A stretch of DNA of 64,000 bases from Paludibacteraceae bacterium (lineage in GTDB: Bacteria > Bacteroidota > Bacteroidia > Bacteroidales > Paludibacteraceae), in assembly GCA_017443145.1 (NCBI GenBank), contig JAFSPA010000006.1, positions 248,001 through 312,000 on the forward strand. Direction: 5' to 3'. Under the pieces are notes generated by a model. It had not been told where the DNA came from. It saw only the letters and a list, made by a program, of their open reading frames with translations, and did no database searches. The position numbers were made by a program, and so were the translations under genes. This document shows, in pieces, positions 8,032 through 16,124 of this stretch (the first letter of the stretch is position 1; each line of letters starts with the position of its first letter).

Positions 8032-9118
8032 TAGCGACGTAGAAGATTTTGGCGGACTCGTCAGGTTGGAGAATGGAAGTCAAGTGCTGACGGTCCGTAT
8101 CGGTGATAAATATCTGTCCGAATCGCTCGGAGCGTACGAGTTGTACGATTCGCTCGACGCGCTCGGAGTCGAGTTTGTCGAAGATATCGTCGAGGAGGAG
8201 AATCGGCTTGCCCAGATACAACGCTTGTGCGAGTTTCATGGCAAGGAGGAAGGATTTTTGCTGTCCCTGGCTTGCGACTCGCTTGAGGGGATAGTCGTTA
8301 TCGGCATCGGAGATGAGCATCTCGAGTTCGTCTTTGTGGATGCCTTGCGAGGTCCATCCGAGGATGAGGTCACGCTGTCTGGTACGACGGAAAGAGTCTG
8401 CGAGGTCACGGTTTTGTAACTGGCTGATATAGCACAGTTTAACCTGTTCGTTATTGCCGCTTATTGCGGAGTAAACTTCCTGAAAAACGGGTACAAAGTG
8501 CTCGATAAATTGTGCGCGCGCGGAATAGATATATTGTGCGGGTTCGAGTAGTTGTGCGTCGAAGACATCGAGCAGATCGTTTGCCATTTGTGCTTGGTCA
8601 TTAGCGATTTGTGATGGAGCGTCTTCGAGCTGTTTGAGCAAGGCATTTCGCTGTTTGAGGATGGCGTTGTATTGTGTGAGGTGCTCGAGGTATCGTTTGT
8701 CCTGTTGGGAGATAACGGCATCAAGGAACCGGCGTCTTTCGTCACTTCCCTCTTCGATGAGCTGATTGTCCTGCGGGCAGACCATGACGAGCGGAATGAG
8801 ACCTATATGGTCGATGAGACGTTTGTAGTCTTTTTTGCCGCGTCGGAAGGACTTTTTCACGCCGCGTTTGATGCCGCAAGTGAAGGTCTCTTCGCCATAA
8901 GTTCCTTGCACCATCGCCATTTCTTCGCCGTGTGTGATATTCTGGCTGTCAGACGAAGTGAAAGCCGATTTGGTGAAGGAAAGGAGGTAGATGGCGTCGA
9001 GGAGATTGGTTTTACCTTGTCCGTTAAGTCCGATGAAACAGTTGAGTTTGTCCGAGAAGGTAAGAGAAGCCTCTCGGATGTTGCGATAGTTCAATATGGA
9101 CAAAGCGTTCAACGTCAT
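8012..9118 (-). CDS. recF: DNA replication and repair protein RecF
   Basis: SMC-like ATPase of 368 residues that helps load RecA at gapped DNA. Walker A is FIGLNGQGKTNLLDAIY near the N-terminus, the signature region is around LKRVASQGQQKSFLLAMKLA, and Walker B is ILLLDDIFDKLD, followed by the D-loop. I chose the start at 9118 (MTLNALSILNYRNI), the usual RecF start; a further upstream codon at 9148 falls inside the promoter. A promoter at 9146-9177 leaves a leader of roughly 20-25 bases. It is transcribed away from the NtrC-type regulator, and its 3' end overlaps the glycosidase gene by 20 bp. Confidence 0.95.
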   Translation of the reverse strand: MTLNALSILNYRNIREASLTFSDKLNCFIGLNGQGKTNLLDAIYLLSFTKSAFTSSDSQNITHGEEMAMVQGTYGEETFTCGIKRGVKKSFRRGKKDYKRLIDHIGLIPLVMVCPQDNQLIEEGSDERRRFLDAVISQQDKRYLEHLTQYNAILKQRNALLKQLEDAPSQIANDQAQMANDLLDVFDAQLLEPAQYIYSARAQFIEHFVPVFQEVYSAISGNNEQVKLCYISQLQNRDLADSFRRTRQRDLILGWTSQGIHKDELEMLISDADNDYPLKRVASQGQQKSFLLAMKLAQALYLGKPILLLDDIFDKLDSERVERIVQLVRSERFGQIFITDTDRQHLTSILQPDESAKIFYVANGQITA

Positions 9119-9145
9119 TTTTAATCTTTTTATACAAAAAGCGTG

Positions 9146-9177
9146 CAAAGGTACAACTTTTTTTGCATATATCCAAA
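9146..9177 (-). promoter_or_regulatory. recF promoter
   Basis: Minus-strand TTTG, 20 bp, TACCTTTG, then C; the bases before the -7 box are GTTG. It overlaps the divergent regulator promoter at 9162-9193 by 16 bp. Confidence 0.78.
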
Positions 9178-9193
9178 ATTATTTGTATCTTTG
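9162..9193 (+). promoter_or_regulatory. Promoter of the NtrC-type regulator, overlapping the recF promoter
   Basis: TTTG at 9162-9165, 20 bp, TATCTTTG at 9186-9193, then C. The two divergent promoters share the same A/T-rich centre, so polymerase probably cannot occupy both at once. Confidence 0.78.
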
Positions 9194-9211
9194 CGGCAAA
9201 TTTTTGGAAGT

Positions 9212-10375
9212 ATGGCAAAAATCTTGGTCATTGACGACGAACGTTCTATTCGTAACACGCTGAAAGAAGTGCTTGAGTTTGAGGGCTATACCGTTGATTT
9301 GGCGGAGGATGGTGTGTCGGGTTTGGAGAAGGCGTCGTCGGGTTCTTACGATTTGATATACTCGGACGTTAAGATGCCGGGTATAGACGGTTTGGAGTTT
9401 TTGGAGAAGCGGACGAGTAGCTGCCCGGTTATTATGATATCGGGTCATGCGAATATAGAGACTGCTGTAGAGGCGATTAAGAAAGGTGCGTGGGATTTTG
9501 TAGAGAAGCCGCTGGACTTGAATCACTTGCTTCAGATGACGAAGAACGCCATTGCTCACGGCGATTTGAGCACGCAGTTGCAGCAGAAGACGGATGAGTT
9601 ACAGCAGATGAAGAAGCGTGTGACGGAGCGTAATCAGATGATTGGCGAGTCGGAGGCTATCACGCGCGTGCGCGATATAATAAATAAGGTAGCGGGTACG
9701 GAAGCGCGTGTGTTGATAACGGGTGAGAACGGAACGGGTAAGGAAGTAGTGGCGCGTTTGCTTCACGAACAATCGAATCGTGCGAGTGGTCCGCTGGTGG
9801 AAGTGAACTGTGCAGCCATTCCGTCGGAGCTGATTGAGTCGGAGCTGTTCGGCCATATGAAAGGTTCGTTTACGGGCGCTGTTAAGGACAGAGCGGGTAA
9901 GTTTGAGCAAGCGAACGGCGGAACGCTGTTTCTGGATGAGATTGGCGATTTGAGTCTTGCTGCCCAGGCGAAAGTGCTGCGTGCGTTGCAAGAGAACGAG
10001 GTGACGCGTGTAGGCTCGGACAAGACGACGAAAGTGAATGTGCGCGTGTTGGCTGCGACGAATAAGGATTTGCCGAAAGAGATTGAGGCAGGTAACTTCC
10101 GTGAGGATTTGTTCCATCGGTTGAATGTGATACCGATTCGTGTGCCGGCTCTTCGCGAGCGTTTGGAGGATATCCCGTCGCTGACGGAGTATTTCACGAA
10201 GCAGATATGCTCTGAGCAAGGCTGGAAAGAGAAACGGTTCAGCAAGAAAGCGATTGCGGAGCTGCAGAAACACAGTTGGCCGGGCAATATCCGCGAGCTG
10301 AGGAATGTGATTGAGCGGCTGATTATTCTGGCAGGGGATGAGATAACGGACGAGGACATCAAACTATTTGCATAA
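9212..10375 (+). CDS. NtrC-type response regulator without a C-terminal DNA-binding domain
   Basis: Protein of 387 residues. The receiver domain (1-115) has the acidic pocket in LVIDDERS and the phosphoacceptor Asp52 in SDVKMPG. The central AAA+ domain has Walker A GENGTGKE, a sigma-54 contact loop reading GSFTGA (usual GAFTGA), Walker B TLFLDEIG and the [11 protein letters not shown] sensor. The protein stops right after the [16 protein letters not shown] block with [10 protein letters not shown], so the Fis-type helix-turn-helix found in NtrC is missing. From memory, HTH-less members of this size recur in Bacteroidota, so this is likely a natural form, not damage. Start at 9212 chosen because it directly opens the receiver domain. 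No histidine kinase is adjacent. Confidence 0.9.
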   Translation: MAKILVIDDERSIRNTLKEVLEFEGYTVDLAEDGVSGLEKASSGSYDLIYSDVKMPGIDGLEFLEKRTSSCPVIMISGHANIETAVEAIKKGAWDFVEKPLDLNHLLQMTKNAIAHGDLSTQLQQKTDELQQMKKRVTERNQMIGESEAITRVRDIINKVAGTEARVLITGENGTGKEVVARLLHEQSNRASGPLVEVNCAAIPSELIESELFGHMKGSFTGAVKDRAGKFEQANGGTLFLDEIGDLSLAAQAKVLRALQENEVTRVGSDKTTKVNVRVLAATNKDLPKEIEAGNFREDLFHRLNVIPIRVPALRERLEDIPSLTEYFTKQICSEQGWKEKRFSKKAIAELQKHSWPGNIRELRNVIERLIILAGDEITDEDIKLFA

Positions 10376-10393
10376 AAGAAAAAACGTTATACT

Positions 10394-11041
10394 ATGTTTG
10401 TTATTGGTATTGCCGGCGGAACCGGCTCAGGAAAGACCACTGTTGTGAAGAAACTGATTGAACGCCTCCCAAAAGGCGAGGTAGCAGTACTTCACCAAGA
10501 CTCGTACTACAAAGACTCGAGTAATGTGCCCGTAGAAGAGCGTCAAAACATTAACTTTGACCACCCGGACGCCTTTGATTGGAAGCTGTTGGAGGAACAT
10601 ATCCACAGTTTGCGCGAGGGCAAGAGTATTGAGGAGCCGATATACAGCTATATCACTTGTACGCGCGCAGAAGACACGGTGCATATAGAGCCGAAAGAGG
10701 TGGTTATTCTGGAAGGTATTATGGCGCTTCGCGACGATAAATTGCGCGAGGAGATGGACCTGAAGGTGTTTGTGGACGCGGATGCGGATGACCGTTTGGT
10801 GCGTGTTATCAAGCGCGATATTGTGGAGCGCGGTCGTACAGTGGAAGCTGTGATGGAGCGTTACGGACGCGTGCTGAAGCCGATGCATGAACAGTTTATT
10901 GAGCCTTGTAAGCGTTATGCGGACGTGATTATTCCGCAAGGCGGTCACAATAACCCGGCGATTAATATGATGACGAAGTTCATCAAACAACAACTGCGTG
11001 AGCAGCAACAAGTGGCGAATGGGGAGTATCGGGTGATTTAA
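10394..11041 (+). CDS. udk: Uridine kinase
   Basis: Pyrimidine salvage enzyme of 215 residues, which phosphorylates uridine and cytidine with ATP or GTP. P-loop GIAGGTGSGKTT is at the N-terminus; HQDSYYKD and the NFDHPDAFDW block that binds the nucleoside follow, then the EGIMALRDDKLRE and RLVRVIKRDIVERGR segments typical of Udk. It starts 18 bp after the NtrC-type regulator and is followed, after a 7-bp array, by the chromate-transporter pair. All four genes run the same way and may form one transcript. Confidence 0.95.
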   Translation: MFVIGIAGGTGSGKTTVVKKLIERLPKGEVAVLHQDSYYKDSSNVPVEERQNINFDHPDAFDWKLLEEHIHSLREGKSIEEPIYSYITCTRAEDTVHIEPKEVVILEGIMALRDDKLREEMDLKVFVDADADDRLVRVIKRDIVERGRTVEAVMERYGRVLKPMHEQFIEPCKRYADVIIPQGGHNNPAINMMTKFIKQQLREQQQVANGEYRVI

Positions 11042-11043
11042 AG

Positions 11044-11071
11044 TTTAGAGTTTAGGGTTTAGAGTTTAGAG
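11044..11071. repeat. 7-bp tandem array (TTTAGAG, 4 units) directly before a GTG start
   Basis: TTTAGAG, TTTAGGG, TTTAGAG, TTTAGAG. The array fills the whole space between the udk stop and the GTG start of the first transporter half, so it occupies the place of a ribosome-binding region. Confidence 0.88.
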
Positions 11072-11497
11072 GTGGGAGAATTTCGCAAGGTTTTAGAGTT
11101 GTTTTGGGTGTACCTAAAGATTGGTACATTCACTATTGGCGGGGGTTATGTGACACTCACGTTGGTTCAGCGTGAGATAGTGGATAAGCTGCATTGGGTG
11201 GAAGAGCGAGAGTTTCTGAATATGTTGGCTCTTGCGCAAGCGGCCCCGGGATTGATTGCGGTCAATACGGCTATTTTCGTAGGTTGGTGCGTGAGCAAAG
11301 GCAAACATCGCTGGGCATATATCACGGCAGCGGTGTTGGGAGCAGTTATTCCGTCAATAGTGTGTATCTTGGCGATTGCGATTTTCTTTACGCAGTATAA
11401 GAATCTGCCGCAGGTAGAGAGTGTGTTCAAGGGTGTTCGTCCGGCAGTGGTGGCGCTGATATCGGCAACAGTTATTCGGTTGGCAACAAAGATTTAG
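11072..11497 (+). CDS. Chromate transporter family protein, first half (short form)
   Basis: Membrane protein of 141 residues with about four hydrophobic segments and the CHR-family signature FTIGGGYVTLTLV near the N-terminus, then EREFLNMLALAQAAPGLIAVN. In the short-chain CHR family two half-size proteins encoded side by side work together; the partner starts at 11529. Transported substrate may be chromate or sulfate-like anions, which cannot be told from sequence. Start is GTG; upstream in-frame sequence is stopped, and a 7-bp repeat array touches the start codon. The gap to the partner is another 7-bp array. Confidence 0.85.
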   Translation: MGEFRKVLELFWVYLKIGTFTIGGGYVTLTLVQREIVDKLHWVEEREFLNMLALAQAAPGLIAVNTAIFVGWCVSKGKHRWAYITAAVLGAVIPSIVCILAIAIFFTQYKNLPQVESVFKGVRPAVVALISATVIRLATKI

Positions 11498-11524
11498 TCG
11501 AAAGTCGAAAGTCAAAAGTCGAAA
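11497..11524. repeat. 7-bp tandem array (GTCGAAA, 4 units) between the transporter halves
   Basis: GTCGAAA, GTCGAAA, GTCAAAA, GTCGAAA. It begins at the last base of the first half's TAG stop and ends 4 bp before the GTG start of the second half. Confidence 0.88.
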
Positions 11525-11528
11525 GCTA

Positions 11529-12119
11529 GTGATTTATCTGGAATTATTCATATCGTTTTTGAAGATTGGGCTGTTAGGCTTTGGCGGCGGCATGTCTATT
11601 ATTGCTTTGATACAGATTGAGGTGACAAATCACGGCTGGATGTCGGAGCCGGAGTTTCTGGATATTGTGGGTATTAGTCAAGTTACGCCCGGTCCGATTG
11701 GTATGAACTGCGCGACATATGTTGGTTATACGGCGACGGGAAGTGTGTGGGGCAGTTTGGTAGCGTCGGTAGCGATAGTGATTCCGAGTTTGATTATTAT
11801 GCTGACTATCTGCTCTATCTACATGAAGATACGCGACAAGTGGGCAGATAATAAGGTGTATCAAGTGGTGATGCGCGTGATACGGATTGCGGTAGTGGGT
11901 CTGATTGCTTTTGCGGCGTATCGGCTGTGCAGCAAGGCGAGTTTTATTGACACGACGAGTTATGTTATCTGCGGCGTGGTGGGAGTATGCAGTCTGCTGC
12001 CTCTACTGAAGAAGCCGCTACATATAGAGAATGCGCATTGGAAGCGTGTGATAGATACCTTGAGCCACCCTATTCTACTGGTGGTATTGGCAGGAGCAGT
12101 CGGGGCGCTGGTTTATTAG
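11529..12119 (+). CDS. Chromate transporter family protein, second half
   Basis: Membrane protein of 196 residues, partner of the gene at 11072. The CHR signature is LLGFGGGMSIIALIQ, followed by EPEFLDIVGISQVTPGPIGMNCATYVGY, which contains the conserved TPGP. About five to six transmembrane segments. Start is GTG and lies just after a 7-bp array. It ends 12 bp before the convergent phoH gene, with no obvious terminator between. Confidence 0.87.
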   Translation: MIYLELFISFLKIGLLGFGGGMSIIALIQIEVTNHGWMSEPEFLDIVGISQVTPGPIGMNCATYVGYTATGSVWGSLVASVAIVIPSLIIMLTICSIYMKIRDKWADNKVYQVVMRVIRIAVVGLIAFAAYRLCSKASFIDTTSYVICGVVGVCSLLPLLKKPLHIENAHWKRVIDTLSHPILLVVLAGAVGALVY

Positions 12120-12131
12120 GCGTTGCAGGTG

Positions 12132-13061
12132 CTATTTATAGGCGTCAACGATGTGTTTAACCAACGGATGGCGCACGATATCTTTCTGATTAAATTCTAC
12201 GGTTGCAATACCTTTGATGTTAGCGAGTCTATCGATAGCATCTTTGAGTCCTGAGTGCTGGGCGGCAGGCAGGTCAATCTGCGTGAGGTCTCCGGTAACA
12301 ATCATTTTGCCATTGATGCCAAGACGCGTAAGGAACATCTTGAGTTGTGAAGCGGTGGTGTTCTGCGCTTCGTCGAGGATGACGACGGCATCGGAGAGTG
12401 TGCGTCCACGCATGAAAGCGAGGGGCGCTATTTGGATGGTGCCCTTCTCCATGTAATCGTTGAGTTTGACGCCTGGAATCATATCCTGCAAAGCGTCATA
12501 GAGCGGCTGGAGGTACGGGTCGATTTTTTCCTTCATGTCTCCCGGCAGGAAGCCGAGTTTCTCTCCTGCTTCGACAGCGGGTCTGGAGAGGATGATGCGT
12601 TTGACTTCGCGGTTCTTGAGAGCACGAACTGCGAGTGCGATAGCGGTATAGGTTTTACCGGAGCCGGCAGGTCCAACAGCAAAGAGGAGGTCGTTATCAT
12701 CGTAGAGAGAGACTAGCCGTTTCTGGTTCACCGAACGCGCGAGAATGGGTTTGCCGTTGACGCCGTGAAGGATGAGGTTGTCGGTTGTCTGCTCGTGAGG
12801 TTTTTCGCCATGTAGGAGCATGAGAATATCTTGCTCAGCGAGTCGGCTATTACGAATACAGAACTGCTCGCATGTGTGCAAGTCTTTCTCGAAGAGGTCG
12901 ATAGCCGCTTCGGAGCCAATGACTTTCACCTGATATCCGCGAGCAATGACGCGCACATCGGGATGTTGGTTCATCAGACAAAGGATGTTCTGGTTATTCA
13001 CGCCATAGAAAGTAGGTGTGTCCAGTGCATCAGCGAGGGTGATAATTTTCTCTTCTACCAT
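12132..13061 (-). CDS. phoH: PhoH-like ATPase
   Basis: Cytoplasmic P-loop ATPase of 309 residues, linked in other bacteria to RNA metabolism and ribosome maturation (often near ybeY). Walker A is VGPAGSGKTYTAIALA; SRPAVEAGEKLGFLPGD and Walker B VVILDEAQNTT follow; the MFLTRLGINGKMIVTGDLTQIDLP block is the arginine-finger and sensor region. The N-terminal 110 residues are the usual KH-like leader domain. Promoter at 13083-13114 gives a very short leader (about 17 bases). It is convergent with the chromate-transporter genes. Confidence 0.93.
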   Translation of the reverse strand: MVEEKIITLADALDTPTFYGVNNQNILCLMNQHPDVRVIARGYQVKVIGSEAAIDLFEKDLHTCEQFCIRNSRLAEQDILMLLHGEKPHEQTTDNLILHGVNGKPILARSVNQKRLVSLYDDNDLLFAVGPAGSGKTYTAIALAVRALKNREVKRIILSRPAVEAGEKLGFLPGDMKEKIDPYLQPLYDALQDMIPGVKLNDYMEKGTIQIAPLAFMRGRTLSDAVVILDEAQNTTASQLKMFLTRLGINGKMIVTGDLTQIDLPAAQHSGLKDAIDRLANIKGIATVEFNQKDIVRHPLVKHIVDAYK

Positions 13062-13082
13062 TGGATATGACTAAATTTGGTG

Positions 13083-13114
13083 CAAAGATACAACATTTTT
13101 GGGATGTATGCAAA
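13083..13114 (-). promoter_or_regulatory. phoH promoter
   Basis: Minus-strand TTTG, 20 bp, TATCTTTG, then C; bases before the -7 box are GTTG. Its -33 box lies in the U-rich tail of the terminator candidate at 13116-13150. Confidence 0.78.
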
Positions 13115-13115
13115 T

Positions 13116-13150
13116 AAAAAGTGCAACTTTGTGAAAAAAGCTGCACTTTT
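13116..13150 (-). terminator. Candidate terminator downstream of the tRNA
   Basis: AAAAGTGCA (13117-13125) pairs with TGCACTTTT (13142-13150) around a 16-base loop. On the minus strand the stem is followed by TTTTTATTTG, a U-rich tail. It lies just beyond the 3' end of the tRNA and could end an ompA-tRNA transcript. Confidence 0.5.
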
Positions 13151-13151
13151 G

Positions 13152-13226
13152 TGGTCCCGCTTGGGCTTGAACCAAGGACCCCCTGATTATGAGTCAGGTG
13201 CTACTAACCAACTGAGCTACGGGACC
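13152..13226 (-). tRNA. tRNA with CAU anticodon, most likely elongator tRNA-Met
   Basis: A full cloverleaf of 75 bases is readable on the minus strand. The acceptor stem pairs GGTCCCG with CGGGACC, discriminator A. The D arm begins GCTCAGTTGGTTAG. The anticodon stem CCTGA/TCAGG encloses loop CTCATAA, giving anticodon CAU. The T stem CTTGG/CCAAG encloses TTCAAGC. CCA is not encoded. The body resembles elongator tRNA-Met; tRNA-Ile2 (CAU with lysidine) cannot be excluded by eye. It lies 17 bp past the OmpA-LysM gene stop. Confidence 0.93.
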
Positions 13227-13243
13227 CGCGCGACAAGCGCGAC

Positions 13244-14788
13244 TTATTTGATTTTCTCGTAATAGGCCTCCGCCTTATTTTTCGAGATATGTTTCTGATC
13301 CTCGGTGAGGTCAGGAATGACGAGGCGTGCACCCTGCGGGATGTAGTTCGGAGTCTTCAGCGTTTTCTTGTTAGCCTCGTAGATGAATACCCAGCAATAG
13401 GTGTTGCCGTAGTATTTACGCGAGATAGCGCTGAGGGTCATTCCTTCGGGAGCGGTGATCATATTATTGGCATCGCGCTCAGCGAGTGCTTGTTTCTGAG
13501 CCTGCTCTGCTTGTGCGTTGCGGTCGTCATTACGTTGTTTGATAGCGCCGAAGTCGTCGCATTGCATGATACGGATGTCGGCACGGCGGTTCGGTGTATA
13601 AGCGCCAGTAGAGCGACCACCATGGATAGCGCCACCCGTGGAATAGGTGATACGGCTCGGGTCGATATTATGCTCCTCAACCAGTTCGTCGCGGATGTTC
13701 TGTGCACGTGCTACGCCGAGGTTGGAGTTATGGTCTTCGGTACCGGTGTTATCGGCATATCCGATAATCTCAACGCAGATGGACTCGTCGTACTTCATCT
13801 GGCTTGCGAGCTGTTGAACAGCAATGAGGGCAGCGTCGTTGAGGGTATTGGAGTTATGATCGAAGTACACATAAACGAAGTTGTCGTTGATAACCTGTAC
13901 GGTATTGGTTGTAGCCGCAGCGGTATTGATGTAGAGGGTATCTACGTGCGAAATGATGAGTGTATCCTTCTGGTGCTTACCATCGCCGAGGTTGTTCCAG
14001 TTGTCCATTACATCGTAGGAAGCGATATTCTTCACGTGGGTCTTCTTCACCGACTCTAATTTGAAGCGGAGACCCAGTGTCACGTCGATGATACCATCGT
14101 TATTCTTGGAAGCAACAGATGCCTCACCGCGACCGTCGATGACGTCTTTGATATAGTATGAATAGGTACCCTTGATGTCTAACGTTGTTACACGGCCGAG
14201 GTTAAATCCAAAGCGGACACCCGCTTGTACGAACGGATAGGGTTTCTGGAACTTATCGTCCGACTTAGCCGTTGCCGTAGCGGTATGGTGTCTGAACTCA
14301 TCTGGATAATAAGTATTGCGCATGAACCATCCTGCACCACCACCAACCATGAGGTCGAGTCCGAAGATTTTCTTCTTTGCCTTAGGATAGCAAGCGGCCA
14401 TGAGGTCAAAAGCCAAGTATCCTTGTGCTCGTGCCATATAACCATCCAACAAGACAGCAGCGTCCTGGATATTGTTATTACCGGTCACGCGGAACCAATC
14501 GAAGACGCCCTCGACACCGATGGTCCACATAGGTGTAAAGTTATACTCGAGCGCCAAACCGGCCGTAGGAGCCCAAACAGGGAACTTCATCTCGGAACCG
14601 AAGTCACCGTCGAAGGAGTTAAATCCGCCTTCGATTGCGATGGTCCAATTTGCGTACTTAGGAGCTACGCCATTTTCATTCTCCGACAGTTTCCAAGGGT
14701 GTGCGCCTTTAGGTCCGTCGGTTTTAGCCGCGAACATAACGATGGTGCAAAGCATTAACCCACACACGAGGAGTACCTTTTTGTTCAT
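13244..14788 (-). CDS. OmpA family outer-membrane protein with C-terminal LysM domain
   Basis: Envelope protein of 514 residues. Signal peptide MNKKVLLVCGLMLCTIVMFAA; start 14788 chosen, with a second ATG 6 bp upstream possible. Residues about 45-270 look like an eight-stranded beta-barrel (alternating aromatic strands such as WTIAIEGGFNSF and WTIGVEGVFDWF). The OmpA C-terminal peptidoglycan-binding domain follows (VYVYFDHNSNTLND...EIIGYADNTG...NRRADIRI). The end is a LysM-like domain (ITAPEGMTLSAISRKYYGNT...IPQGARLVIP). It probably ties the outer membrane to the cell wall, with two cell-wall-binding modules in one chain. Promoter at 14828-14859. Confidence 0.88.
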   Translation of the reverse strand: MNKKVLLVCGLMLCTIVMFAAKTDGPKGAHPWKLSENENGVAPKYANWTIAIEGGFNSFDGDFGSEMKFPVWAPTAGLALEYNFTPMWTIGVEGVFDWFRVTGNNNIQDAAVLLDGYMARAQGYLAFDLMAACYPKAKKKIFGLDLMVGGGAGWFMRNTYYPDEFRHHTATATAKSDDKFQKPYPFVQAGVRFGFNLGRVTTLDIKGTYSYYIKDVIDGRGEASVASKNNDGIIDVTLGLRFKLESVKKTHVKNIASYDVMDNWNNLGDGKHQKDTLIISHVDTLYINTAAATTNTVQVINDNFVYVYFDHNSNTLNDAALIAVQQLASQMKYDESICVEIIGYADNTGTEDHNSNLGVARAQNIRDELVEEHNIDPSRITYSTGGAIHGGRSTGAYTPNRRADIRIMQCDDFGAIKQRNDDRNAQAEQAQKQALAERDANNMITAPEGMTLSAISRKYYGNTYCWVFIYEANKKTLKTPNYIPQGARLVIPDLTEDQKHISKNKAEAYYEKIK

Positions 14789-14827
14789 ATGCAATAGATT
14801 TTTCGTGTTTTACACATATTCGACCCG

Positions 14828-14859
14828 CAAAATTACTGCTTTTTTTTGGACCGTGCAAA
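14828..14859 (-). promoter_or_regulatory. Promoter of the OmpA-LysM gene
   Basis: Minus-strand TTTG, 20 bp, TAATTTTG, then C; bases before the -7 box are GCAG. Leader of about 30-35 bases. Confidence 0.75.
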
Positions 14860-14925
14860 TTTTTTTAGCAAAAAAGTGCATTTTTTACGATTTTATGTAT
14901 ATTTTGTAATTGTTAAGTAGTATTT

Positions 14926-14957
14926 ATTGCGCATGTGCGAGAAAAAGTGTAACTTTG
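14926..14957 (+). promoter_or_regulatory. Promoter of the pta-ackA run
   Basis: ATTG (instead of TTTG) at 14926-14929, 20 bp, TAACTTTG at 14950-14957, then C. The start codon of pta is about 45 bases past the expected start of transcription. Confidence 0.68.
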
Positions 14958-15006
14958 CAGGGTGAATTACTAAAGTAAAATTGTTAATCAATATAAAGGA
15001 CAGTAT

Positions 15007-16005
15007 ATGGAAGTTTTGGACAGAATGTTAGCACGTGCTCAGGCGAACGTACAACGTATTGTTTTGCCAGAAGGAGACGAGGCTCGTACGCTTGAAGCGG
15101 CAGAGATTTTATTGCGTGACAAAGTAGCAAAACTGATTCTTATCGGCAATCCGGAATCAATATCTCAGCAGGCTCAAGAGAAGGGCTTGACGCATATCGG
15201 CGAGGCAAGGATTGTTGATCCGAAGAATAATCCGGATTTGGAGAAGTATGCGAACTTATTGTATGAGCTTCGCAAAGCGAAGGGAATGACGATAGAAGAT
15301 GCGACGAAGAAGGCGCAAGATCCGCTGTACCTCGGCTGTTTGATGATTAAAGCAGGAGATGCGGATGGTGAAGTGGCAGGTGCTCGCGGCACGACGGCAG
15401 ACACTATTCGTCCAGCTTTCCAGATACTAAAGACCCGTCCGGGAGTGAGCATCGTGAGTGGTGCTTTCCTGATGATTACGCCTGCTAAGCAGTTGGGTGA
15501 GAATGGTGTGTTGCTGTTTGCTGATTGTGCGGTTAATCCGTGTCCTAATGCAGAAGAGTTGGCTCAGATAGCTATCTCGACAGCAGAGACGGCACGTAGC
15601 TTGGTGGGTATTGAGCCACGGGTTGGTATGCTGTCGTTCTCGACGAAAGGTAGTGCTAAGCATGAGTTGATCGATAAAGTGACGGAAGCGACTCGTATTG
15701 CGCATGAGTTGGCACCGGATTTGGAGATTGACGGTGAGTTGCAGGCAGATGCGGCGTTGATACCTGTTGTGGCGGAGAAGAAAGCTCCGGGTTCGAAGGT
15801 AGCAGGAAAGGCTAACGTGCTGGTATTCCCAGACTTACAAGCGGGAAATATCGGGTATAAGTTGGTAGAGCGTTTCTCGGGCGCAGATGCTATCGGGCCT
15901 ATTCTGCAAGGTATTGCGGCACCGGTAAATGATTTAAGTCGGGGTTGCAAAGTACAGGATATTGTACAGATGGTGATTATTACCGCTAACCAAGCAATGA
16001 AGTAG
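15007..16005 (+). CDS. pta: Phosphate acetyltransferase
   Basis: Interconverts acetyl-CoA and acetyl phosphate in fermentative acetate formation. 332 residues, the short form made only of the catalytic PTA_PTB domain without the N-terminal regulatory part of enterobacterial Pta. Conserved blocks: VLPEGDEARTLEAAEIL, the DADGEVAGARGTTADTIRPA segment, SGAFLM, FADCAVNPCP, MLSFSTKGSA and the FPDLQAGNIGYKL CoA-binding end. ackA follows after 119 bp that hold an 11-bp array, so the two are likely expressed together, with the array possibly setting their balance. Confidence 0.96.
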   Translation: MEVLDRMLARAQANVQRIVLPEGDEARTLEAAEILLRDKVAKLILIGNPESISQQAQEKGLTHIGEARIVDPKNNPDLEKYANLLYELRKAKGMTIEDATKKAQDPLYLGCLMIKAGDADGEVAGARGTTADTIRPAFQILKTRPGVSIVSGAFLMITPAKQLGENGVLLFADCAVNPCPNAEELAQIAISTAETARSLVGIEPRVGMLSFSTKGSAKHELIDKVTEATRIAHELAPDLEIDGELQADAALIPVVAEKKAPGSKVAGKANVLVFPDLQAGNIGYKLVERFSGADAIGPILQGIAAPVNDLSRGCKVQDIVQMVIITANQAMK

Positions 16006-16030
16006 TACTTGAGTCATACTTGAATTAGCT

Positions 16031-16096
16031 TAATAGTACAGTAATAGTCCAATAATAGTCCAATAATAGTCCAATAATAGTCCAATAATAGTACAG
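16031..16096. repeat. 11-bp tandem array, capped layout (6 units), between pta and ackA
   Basis: TAATAGTACAG, four copies of TAATAGTCCAA, TAATAGTACAG, then TAA. Same unit family and same cap-inner-cap order as the array at 5538-5581. The 22 bp just before it (ACTTGAGTCAT, ACTTGAATTAG) also look like two diverged 11-bp units. Confidence 0.95.
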
Positions 16097-16124
16097 TAAA
16101 ACAAATAATTAATAGCATATTACC

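Noticed and set aside
9212..10375. NtrC-type gene truncated by mutation
   Set aside because: The stop follows a tidy C-terminal end and no HTH-like frame is found downstream before udk, which starts 18 bp later.
11072..12119. Chromate transporter broken into two pieces by a frame shift
   Set aside because: Each half has its own GGG signature and start; short-chain pairs are a known form of the family.
13077..13262. Open frame of 61 codons across the tRNA
   Set aside because: It reads the tRNA backwards, a common false gene.
16031..16096. Possible CRISPR array
   Set aside because: Units are 11 bp with no spacers and no cas genes nearby; it is a simple tandem array.
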